64,000 nucleotides of DNA from Staphylotrichum longicolle (Eukaryota > Ascomycota > Sordariomycetes > Sordariales > Chaetomiaceae): contig JAHCVI010000001.1 of the NCBI GenBank assembly GCA_019096155.1, positions 1,240,001 to 1,304,000 of the forward strand, read 5' to 3'. The notes beneath the pieces were generated by a model. It made no database searches. It was not told the DNA's origin and was given only the letters and a program-made list of their open reading frames with translations. A program made the translations under genes and the position numbers. This document shows, piece by piece, positions 31,487 to 40,573 of this stretch; position 1 is the stretch's first letter; each line of letters opens with the position of its first letter.

Positions 31487-34461
31487 ATGCCCCCTCCCCG
31501 CGCAATGAACCACGCGGCGTCGAGCTCCTCGTCGCGTTCCCCAAACAGCAACGGCCACGACAATGCCAACCCCTACGACAACAGCCCCTACGCCCACGAC
31601 GACAACGACCAGGACGAGCTCGACCTTTTAGGTGATGACACCCACCACCCAGCCGACGACGACGACGACGCCACCCTCCTCCGCGACGACCCCCTCCAAA
31701 CCGACCTCTCCTCCCCGCTCACCTTCAAGCGCAAGCAAAAGCAACCCTCCCTCCTCTCCCACCCAGCCCGCCTCATCACCGCCTTCACCAGCGGCCGCGC
31801 CCGCAACCACAACAACAACAACAACAACAATAACCACACGCAAAACAATGACCCCCAAGACGCCGGCCCAAGCACCCACCTCGACCCCTTACCCAGCACC
31901 ACCGACCCACAACAACAACAACAACACCACCACCCCAAGTCCGAGCCCTTCCTCCCCACCGACTGGACCACCTCCACCCCGGGCCGCCGCGTCGCCTACG
32001 CCGACCTGACCGCCATCGACTGGATCTTCGAGTACACCAAGGAGCGCCAGCGGCAGCGCGCCCTGCGCTCCTCCTCCCACCCCAACTCGAGCCTGCGGTT
32101 CCCCCTGCTGGGCTACGTCCAGCGCCTGCTCGACGCCAGCCAGGTGTGGGTCGTGCTGATCTGCTCCGGGCTGGCGGTGGGCGCGCTGGCGGCGGGGATC
32201 GACGTCGCGACGGACTGGCTGGGGGATGTCAAGTACGGGTACTGCAGCGGGGTGGACGGGGGCAGGTTTTATCTGGGAAAGACGGCGTGCTGTCTGGGGT
32301 ATGACGCGGGGAGTATGTGTCGCGGTGGAGAGGTGGGGGAGGTGTTTGGGGCCGGGGGTCGAAGGGGGGGATGTGGGTGGTGGAGGGGGCGGTGTATTTG
32401 GTTATGGCGGTAGGTTTTTTTTTGTCTTCCCCTTCTTGTCTTGAGAGGGAAGGGGGGCGGAAGGAAGGCTGATGTGAAGTGTGATGCAGGTTACGTTAGC
32501 GCTTGCCGCGGCAGTGTTGGTCAAGGAGTATGCCGTGTATGCCAAGCATAGCGGCATACCGGAGATCAAGACCATGCTGGGCGGGTTTGTTATTCGGAGG
32601 TTCTTGGGGCTGCAGACGCTGATTACCAAGTCGTTGGGTTTGGTGAGTTTCTGCCCCGTATCGTCTTGGGCGAGGTGGGTGGTGCTGACTTGACTAGGTT
32701 CTGGCGGTGGCCTCGGGGCTGTGGTTGGGAAAGGAGGGCCCCTTGGTCCACGTTGCCTGCTGCGGCGCCAATATGTTTACGAAGCTGTTCCCCAGCATCA
32801 ACAATAATGAGGGTATGTGGCTGGCTCAAGCGTGATGATACTGGGATACTGACCCCGACAGCGCGAAAGAGGGAGGTTCTGTCTGCCGCAGCGGCGTCGG
32901 GCATATCTGTCGCCTTTGGGTCGCCCATCGGCGGCGTGCTGTTCTCTCTCGAGGTGAGCTGACTCGCCCCCCCCTGGCCCTGGCCCCCTCTAACGGTCAT
33001 CAGCAACTGTCGTACTATTTTCCCGACAAGACAATGTGGCAGAGCTTTGTGTGTGCCATGACGGCTGCCATGGTGCTGCAAGCGTTTGACCCCTTCCGAT
33101 CGGGAAAGCTGGTCATGTACCAGGTCACGTACAGCTCCGGCTGGCACGGCTTTGAGCTCGTCCCGTTTGTCATTCTGGGCATCTTTGGTGGCATTTACGG
33201 GGGTCTGTTTATCAAGGCCAATATGTGGGTTGCCAAGTGGCGGCGATCGACCCCGTGGCTGCCGGGCCCTGTCGTCCAGGTCGTGATTGTGGCCTGCCTC
33301 ACCGCGCTCATCAACTACCCCAACCATTACATGCGCTCCCAAAACTCCGACTTGGTGTCGAACCTCTTCTCGGAGTGCTCGAAACTGCTCGACGACCAGT
33401 ATGGGCTCTGCAAGACGGGCGCCGCCTCGGCCGGCAACATCGTGCTCCTCATCTTCGCCGCCTTCCTCGCCTTCTGTCTCGCGGCCATCACCTTTGGCCT
33501 CCAGATCCCCGCGGGCATCATCCTGCCGACCATGGCCATCGGCGCCCTCACTGGACGGGCGGTCGGCATCATCATGGAGATCTGGCAGAACAACCACCCC
33601 AAGTTCATCGCGTTCCACACGTGCGAACCCGACATCCCGTGCATCACGCCCGGCACGTACGCCATCATCGGGGCGGCCGCGGCGCTCGCGGGCGTCACGC
33701 GCATGACCGTCTCGATCGTCGTCATCATGTTCGAGCTCACGGGCGCGCTCACCTACGTGCTCCCCATCATGGTGGCCGTCATGATCTCCAAATGGGTCGG
33801 CGACGCCTTCTCGCGGCGCGGCATCTACGAGTCCTGGATCCACTTCAACGAGTACCCCTTCCTCGACCTGTCGGAAGAGACGACGCCCATCCCGGACATC
33901 CCGGCGTCGCAGATCATGACGCGCATCGAGGACCTCGTCGTGCTCACGGCCACGGGCCACACCATCGCGTCGCTCTCAGCCATCCTCGACGCGCACCCTT
34001 ACCGCGGCTTCCCCGTCGTGTCGGACCCGCGCGACGCCATCCTGCTGGGCTACATCTCGCGCACGGAGCTGGCGTACACGCTGCGCGCGGCGAGCCAGCC
34101 GCCGCGGTCGCTGCCGCCCGAGACCGAGGCCTTCTTCGCGCACCAGCCGCTCGCGGACCCGCGGGCCACGCTGGACCTGCGCCCCTGGATGGACCAGACG
34201 CCGCTGACGCTGCCGAGCGGCGTCCGGCTGCACCTGGCCGTCAGCTACTTCCAGAAGCTGGGGCTGCGGTACGTGCTGTTTGTGGACCGCGGGGTGCTGC
34301 AGGGCGTGTTGACCAAGAAGGACGTGTGGTATGTGCTGAACGGGGCCGAGGAGACGAGGCGGACGAGCGGCACCGGGCCGGGGGCGGGGAGGGCGGCGGG
34401 GGGACGGGCAGATGATGGGCGTGGCGAGGGAGGAGGGGGGGGGAGAGCGCGGGGCTGTTGA
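31487..34461 (+). CDS. CLC-family chloride channel or transporter with two CBS domains, one frame break
   Basis: Five exons: 31487..32409, 32490..32642, 32698..32812, 32862..32953 and 33004..34461. The protein is about 913 aa with one base restored in the G run at about 32308-32312. The cytosolic N-terminus is acidic and Asn/Gln/His-rich ((AAC)n repeats). The membrane domain begins WVVLICSGLAVGALAAGIDVA. Selectivity motifs are GSGIPEIK-like HSGIPEIKTML, GLWLGKEGPLVH (gating Glu about 372), GSPIGGVLFSLE and GLQIPAGIILPTMA. Two CBS repeats (IMTRIEDLVVLTATGHTI; LHLAVSYFQKLGLRYVLFV) close the protein. It belongs to the ClC-3/4/5-Gef1 group that acidifies endomembrane compartments. Position 429, where transporters have the internal proton glutamate, is Gln. 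I chose the ATG giving MPPPRAMNHAASS; a second Met follows six residues later. Confidence 0.92.
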
Positions 34462-35350
34462 GGGCGGTGGGGTTGGGAGAGGACGGGAGGGTGAGCCCCG
34501 GGGTGGACGGGGGGAGTATATTGTAGTAGTGTCTGAGTGTGTAAGTTAGATACCGATGGTAGTTGCGTGGTCTTTGTGTTAGCGGTTCACTATAGAAGCA
34601 AGCGGGTGCGGTTGGACGGTGCCTCTTGGACCCTGGCAGATTTGTGCACCCCGTTCCTGCCAGCACTGTGACTGTACTGTGTAGGGTATACAAGGTCGGT
34701 TGCTGGGACCAGTTTTCAGAAATGATACCAACTGCAGACAGAACCTCTCTGTGGTGCAGTGGTATGGGCTGTGAGCCGATTCCATCGCCCTCCGTAGTGC
34801 AAGCTAAAGCCAATGTGACCGCGCGAAGGAACACAGTTCTTTTTGTTCGATTCCGAACCGTAGTTCCTTTTTTTTCTCTTGTTGTTGTTTCTCTCGTCCC
34901 TCCTCCTTCCTTCCTACCCTTTCGACACATGTTTCTGCCTTACGCGCAAGGCACCAAAACGGGATCCCATCAGCCAGAACCACGCCAAGGAATTACGTCA
35001 CTCTGCCGCGCAGCGGTTTCGGGGCTGAACATTGCGGAATGCCCAAATCTACGCCCAAGGCATATTTTGTTTGCGAGGCCTTTGTATGTCTGATGCCAAG
35101 TTGGTCTCTCGTTCCACGCTCTTGTGAGATGTAAGTGGTGCGAAGCCGAAAGAGTTAAAGGCCGTCGTTCAGTGGACCCGACCTTCTCCACTAGTTATCC
35201 ACTCCCTCACTTGAACAACACTCCTCCTCCATCTCAGGCCTGAGTGAGCAACCTCAACACCTTCAGATCACCACACAAGACCGTGCAAACACCATTATAC
35301 TTTTTACTCAAAGTAGACCCTATTGTCAGAACATACGGGAATACTCGGCC
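34462..35350. other. intergenic region, CLC / Aim3-like
   Basis: About 890 bp with a T-rich tract near 34866-34880. No gene seen. Confidence 0.55.
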
Positions 35351-36487
35351 ATGCCAGACTACAAGGATATCCTCAAACATGGCTGGCACCCCGAGAAGCA
35401 AGGGACGTCCCTCAAGGGCCAGATGGTACGTTTCTTCATGTTGTGTCTAGCCGAGTTTCCTATGCTGACATTGTCACAGAAAAGCTTGGTTGGCCGCGGG
35501 GAGGACGTAGGTCGTCTTTGAGGGTTGGGATGTACACTGCGTTAACGACGAGAACGACAGACCTCTCGCACCAACCACGCCGCCGCTCCCCTCTCCTCCT
35601 TGCGCGACCCAGCCAGCTTCGCCCCTCCACCCAAACGCAACCCTAATGCTTTCGGCGGCCCCGCTAGCCCAGCAACACCCTCCTCGCCCGCCTCCCACAC
35701 CGGCCCATCTGTCCCGCCACGAGGAGCTGCAACAGCAACAGCAGCAGAGCCGGAACCAGACGAACCACCCCCTGCTCCCAAACCCTGGCGCCTCGACACC
35801 ACCGGCCTCTCCACGGCCCATCTCCCCCCGCCGCCAGGCCGAAGAGACGGCGCCGACGGCCGCCCACCACCCCCGCCCTCCGCAGCCGTCGGCAATAGTG
35901 CCGGCCGTCCCGCCCCTCCGTCTCTCCCCCCGCGCCTCCCGCCCCGCTCGGCCTCCACCTCCCCGGCCGTCCCATCCCGGTCGCCCACCCACTCCCCCGG
36001 ACCAAGCCAGGGCTACCTCAACCAATCCGCCGTCAACCGCCTCGGCGCAGCGGGCATCTCCGTCCCCGGCCTGGGCATCACGCCCCCAGCCAACACTCAC
36101 ACAGGCCCCGCAACACCCCCACCACCGCCGCAATACCCACTGCCAGCAGCCCGCTCCCCGACTGTCGCCACCCCACCGCCACACCAGGCAACAGGCTCAT
36201 CACACATGAACGAGCTCCAATCCCGCTTTGCCCGCCTCAAGACCGCGTCACCCACACCCTCCACCCAAGACACCTCGGCGGCAGGGGCGGCGGCGGCGAC
36301 GGTTGCAGCTGCTGCGGCCAAGAAGAAGCCGCCCCCGCCACCGCCGCCAAAGAAGAAGCCTGGTTTGATGGCTTCCACGGTGGGAGGGTCTGGGTCTGCA
36401 CCTGCATCTGGTTCTGGGTTTGGGTTTGGAGGGGGGGATGAGGAAGCTCCGCCGCCGGTACCGATGGCGACGAGGCCGCGGTTTTAG
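35351..36487 (+). CDS. proline-rich protein, Aim3-like actin-patch candidate
   Basis: Three exons: 35351..35425, a 27-bp microexon 35480..35506, and 35561..36487, giving 342 aa. The N-terminus MPDYKDILKHGWHPEK and SLKGQM-KSLVGRG is a conserved fungal opening that I associate with Aim3-type proteins (recognition from memory, moderate). It is followed by SLRDPASFAPPPKRNPNAFGG. The rest is proline-rich and disordered, with polyproline stretches (PPPPPPPKKKPGLM) suited to SH3 or profilin binding and a short conserved helix MNELQSRFARLKT. In yeast Aim3 works with Rvs167 and Bbc1 at cortical actin patches; a like role here is inference. All splice sites are consensus and the frame is intact. Confidence 0.65.
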
Positions 36488-37372
36488 GCTAGGGGGGCTT
36501 GTTGGATGGGATGTCGGCTGGGGTTGGGGGGTGGCTTTGAAGGGGTGGTCCAGTAGGTGGCATGCATGGGTGGCGAGGAGGACGACATTGTATATGGGGC
36601 AGGGGAGGCACAGTGAACAAGACAGTCGATCGTCGCGAACTGGCGAGGTTAGGAGGCATGTGGGGAGCAAGCCGAGCATGGTTGGGTCTGTATGGGCCCG
36701 CGAAGCAGCACAAGGTTCCTTTGCGACTTAGCGGAGGTACTGTGGTTGTGAGTGGTGGAAGAGTGTCTTCGGGGCTGTGCAGTTCGAGTCGCACATCGAC
36801 GCCCCAGCCCTCCTGCAGTTCGAAGGCTGGCAGCGCATCTCCGTGAGTCACTGTGGCGACTGCTACGATTGATGCTGCCCGAAAGAGACGGGCGGAGGAC
36901 ACTGATGGTTCACGTCACGGGACGAATACCTTGGACAGAAGTGCACTCCGCCTTACAAGTACAATCCATGATAGAAAGCCCAACTTCCGAGTCATCCGTT
37001 CGAGGACAATTTCAGTGTTAAGTCTTGCAAGGTTATTGGGTAATCCCCGAGAGCCACAAGGCATACTCGGATGCACAACCCCACGTGGCTCTGCGATTGT
37101 CCATTGTCCAGTGGACAATTGTCGGTTTGTGAAACCGCAAACCTGACTGACAAGCACATGCAGGACGCATGGAAGCACATGGAATTTCACTGGAGCAAAT
37201 GGAGCAAAAAAGTGATTGTGAACTGGACTGGTCGAAGAATGCAACGAGCTCCACGTGAGGCCGCACAGCTCTCGCGTATAAGAGACGCGTCCGACGCGCT
37301 GTACCCCGCCATCCCCAACTTCCCATCCTTTTCCTCCTACATTCTTCTCGTCACTTCGTGCTCACCCCAGCG
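36488..37372. other. intergenic region upstream of the small DUF7587-like gene
   Basis: About 885 bp without a supportable gene. It contains a short GTCCA/TGTCC palindromic patch (37096-37116) and the promoter of the following gene. Confidence 0.55.
37277..37283 (+). promoter_or_regulatory. TATA box of the small DUF7587-like gene
   Basis: TATAAGA lies 90 bp before the ATG and is followed by a C/T-rich stretch (about 37310-37360), the usual fungal core-promoter layout. Confidence 0.55.
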
Positions 37373-37867
37373 ATGATGGCTTTCCGCAGCTACAGAAAGG
37401 CGCGCGGTCCTTACCGCAGCTACAGGAAGGCGCGTGGTGCTTCCCGTTTTTGGTTTGTAAGCCACGCCGACTCCGGAGCCCAGACTATTCCTGGGAATGG
37501 TGTTCAGGCTCGGAAAACAGATTCCAAACTCAGCTTTGTTTTCGAGAACCACTCGAAACGAGAGGAGTTCGCTCGGAGCCTCAGAGAGCATTTCAACCTG
37601 GGAAGTGAGGGGGACAGCCCTTTCATCCCGGTCTACAGCGATGAAAATGCGGCTATCAAGCAAGCACAGCGGCTTAAGGCGGAAGGCAAGCAGGACGTGA
37701 CCATTACCGAGATTGATATGCGCCCTTCAAAGGGAAGAGTGCAATACCGTGATGCCCGGAAGCTTGCCAAGAAGTACGGCTGCCGGACTTGGGAAAACTC
37801 CGAACATGAATGGCTGTTCTTGCATTGCATCCCCGAGTGGGCGGTTAAGTACTGCCGGCCCGCTTGA
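37373..37867 (+). CDS. small DUF7587-like protein with N-terminal tandem repeat
   Basis: A single exon of 164 aa begins at a doubled ATG. I do not know its function. The N-terminus carries a basic duplication (RSYRKARGPY then RSYRKARGAS). The rest resembles DUF7587-type proteins of ascomycetes in layout: a FxFENHSKREEFARSLREHF helix, then SPFIPVYSDENAAIKQAQ, a strand VTITEIDM, and the C-terminal EHEWLFLHCIPEWAV. The EHEWLFLH-IP ending and SPFI-V-SDE block are the basis; the remainder is too divergent to be sure. The family is usually accessory and patchily distributed. A TATA box and C/T-rich leader suggest it is expressed. Confidence 0.6.
   Translation: MMAFRSYRKARGPYRSYRKARGASRFWFVSHADSGAQTIPGNGVQARKTDSKLSFVFENHSKREEFARSLREHFNLGSEGDSPFIPVYSDENAAIKQAQRLKAEGKQDVTITEIDMRPSKGRVQYRDARKLAKKYGCRTWENSEHEWLFLHCIPEWAVKYCRPA
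37384..37443 (+). repeat. 30-bp direct tandem duplication in the coding start
   Basis: Two adjacent 30-bp units (37384-37413 and 37414-37443) match at most positions and encode ten codons each. The differences are few, so the duplication is recent. Confidence 0.85.
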
Positions 37868-38402
37868 GATGAGGGTCGACTGGTGTCGGGATGAGATGAG
37901 ATGTGAGTGTGAGTTCAAGGGGAAGACGATCGAGTAAGATGAGGTAGTGGAGAACGGTGATGAGAATCTGCCAAAAGGGTGTCTTGCAACGTACGGTCCG
38001 GGTGTCGGTACCTAGGTACCTTAGCTTTGAGAGTTGAATAGAGTTTCGAAAATTCCAGACTTCGTCTGTGGATCTGCAGCCCTTTTACGGCCATGTCAAT
38101 GTATTTTCGGATCGTCTTAGGTGCCATTCGCCTCTTACATAGCTCGACAGAGTGGACAGCAGGTTCTGGAGGACGACAGACATCATCTGGCGGCGACTAC
38201 AACCGCCACAGAGGTTTTGATGGCGCCGAGTAGCGAAAACCTAGCTGCACAATTTTGGGCCGTCCTGAAAACCGGGATATATAACCGTTCCTTTGTGGTA
38301 TCGTGACAAAACAAAAACCTCCAAACGCCTCCCAGCCCACCGTTCCCGGGGAATTTCTCCCAGTCCAACGCCGCCCAGATCCAAGCAAACCCGGCGTTCA
38401 GG
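37868..38402. other. convergent intergenic region, DUF7587-like / MIS12
   Basis: About 535 bp, with a ggtacctaggtacc palindrome at about 38007-38020. No gene seen. Confidence 0.55.
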
Positions 38403-39629
38403 TCATGACTCGTCCATCCTGTCCTGCGCGTTCCCACTCCCCCCAAGTATGGTCACCACCCTTTCCAAGCTCTCCACCTCGCCCTTGGCCAAACTCCGGC
38501 CGCCGCCATCCCACTCGCCATCCCTGACCTCCCCGTTCTTGCCCAGCTCCAGCCCGCGCACGTTCTCCAGGTGTTTCCGTGTCGCCGTCTCCACATACTC
38601 CAACCTCTCCCGCCGCCACGTCTTCTTCCCTCCCTCTTCCTCTTCTGCCTCCTCCCCAGCGGCAGCCAGATCCGCCATGCCCCGGCGCAGCGTCTTGGAC
38701 AGCTCCCGCAGCGCCTGCAGCTGCGACAGCGAGAACGCCGCCGTCGTCGTAAGCGGCGTCTCGGCGTCGCCCTCGGTGAGGTCGCCCTTGTCGTGCAGAA
38801 CCGAAACGGCGGCGGTTCCTGCGTCCGCCCTTCCTCCGCCCCCCCTCCCCGGCCTCGCTCTTCACCCCGACCCCGGGCACCCTCCCCACCAGCCTCCGCA
38901 TCTCGCCCAGCAGCGCCGCGTTCCGCGCCCGCTCCGCCCAGCATGCACCCCAGCCGCTGGCTCGCCTGCAGCCGCCGGCGGAGCTTGTTCACGCCTCCAC
39001 GCCAGCCCAGCCCCCTCCCCTCTCCTCTCCTTCCTCCCCCGCCCCGCCGAAAAGTCCAACCCCTCGTAATGCCCCAAGCGGATCCACTCCATCTCCCCCC
39101 GCCCTTCAGGCACAGGATGTTGCGCATGACGTAGATCTCGAAGCGGTCAAAGTTCTTGTCGATGCTCGCCCAGAGCAGCGTCTCGAGCTGGTGGGTGCCG
39201 CTCTCGATCTCGTCGCGGTGCCGGCGCGCGGCGGCGTCTTGCTCGCTCTCTCCTTCCGCTGCATCTTCCCCTTGCCGTTGCTGTTGTGTTGTGCCGTTGG
39301 CGCGTGTGGTTTGGGTCTGGCTTTGGGATTTTGACGATGGGCGGAAGCCGAGGCTGGCGGGCGGTGCGTTGAGGAGCCCTTGCTCGATGGAGTGCAGGGC
39401 GCGTTCGGCGAGGAAGTTTATGGAGTTGATGATCTCGTCGAGGAGGCTCTATGCGCGCGCACGCCGGTAGTGTTAGTAAAGCAATGGGGCCCGGGCAGAC
39501 GGTGGGTTTTGGGGAGGGGAAGGGGAACCCGAAGGGGGAGAGTGGGAGGGGAACGGGACAAGGTAGACATACGACGGGCGGGTAGCCAAAATGCTCTGTC
39601 AAGAGCTCCGTGTCGGGTCGTGAAGCCAT
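38403..39629 (-). CDS. mis12: kinetochore MIND-complex subunit Mis12/Mtw1, several frame breaks
   Basis: Exon 1 is 39573..39629 (donor GTATGT). After a 124-bp intron exon 2 is 38403..39448. Exon 1 gives MASRPDTELLTEHFGYPPV and exon 2 continues SLLDEIINSINFLAERAL, the signature Mis12 N-terminus. Next comes an Asn/Gln-rich insert, then EIESGTHQLETLLWASID, KNFDRFEIYVMRNILCL and EMEWIRLGHYEGLDF, another strong family block. Coiled-coil helices (LRRRLQASQRLGCML, LQALRELSKTLRRG, YVETATRKHLENVRGLELG) fill the C-terminus. Mis12 connects CENP-C and centromeric chromatin to Ndc80 (family knowledge). The frame breaks near 39108 (G run), near 39000, near 38940 (an extra G) and near 38850 (G run). Each flank continues the same protein. 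Repaired length is about 365 aa. Confidence 0.85.
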
Positions 39630-40573
39630 TGTGTGTCGTTTGTGCTGGGTCTGCAATAACGAATGTTGTCAAGGTGGTTGCTGCGAGAGTCAAGTCGCGT
39701 GTAACGACGCGTGAAGGTGGGATGGAATGGGGCAGAGCATGGATAAGGGTTAGGGTTGAACATTGTGAAGAGAACCACCAGCTCCCGAGTCTGGTATCAT
39801 GGATCTGCCACCAATTGCCCAAACAAATGCAGTCAAGATGCCATTCCTTCTACCTAACCCCCCTACCTGCCGCAACGAACACGCCAGCCCATGCCCGTTC
39901 ATCGATCCAAGCCAGCCCTATACTATGACAGTTTCCTTTCCATGCTTGTTCCCGATGATGCCCTGCCCACACATACACACACTCCCTTCCTCTCTCTTCT
40001 CTCTCGGCCCAAAAAAGGTACCCAAACACACACACACACGCATGCTCTCCTTTTCCAACCCGCCCCCCCCCCCTCTTCCTCTTTCCTTTTCCGTTCCTCA
40101 CCGAGGAGGGAGCAACGATAAAACCGCTTATTATCCATCCACTAAACCCCACCACCGCAACCACCACGGTCCTCACACAACGACCATCCATCCCCCCACA
40201 AGCAAAGCAGAAACTGGAAAGATGACAGATCCAACAACCCAAGCAAATTGATACAAGTGAAAAAAAGGAGTGCTATTACAAGGGAGCGAAGTGTGTGTCA
40301 AAAGAACGAAGGGAAAGAAAAAGAGACACGGCGGGCAGACGGCGGCGGCAATATGGGAAAAAAAAAGAACGAGAAGGAAACCACATAAATAAGAAGAAGG
40401 GGGCGCCTAATCCAAAAAGAAAAAATAAAAGAGTAGTAACAACAGACCCAAAAGGATAAAACACAAATTACAACAAAAGTACTCATATCAATTTATCTTG
40501 CCCCCCTCGTTCCCAACACCGCCGTCCACTTCCCCCGCTCCCAACCGCGTCAGCGAAAAAAGGCAAGCTGGAT
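39630..40573. other. intergenic region, MIS12 / MRN1 3' flank
   Basis: About 940 bp contain the MIS12 promoter (GGGTTAGGGTTG at 39747-39758), a (CA)n run near 40026-40039, a C-run and an A-rich stretch at 40315-40480 that is probably MRN1 3' UTR. No gene seen. Confidence 0.55.

Noticed and set aside
36770..36830. Possible tRNA (B-box-like gttcgagtcgc)
   Set aside because: No matching A box, acceptor stem or anticodon arm could be built around it.
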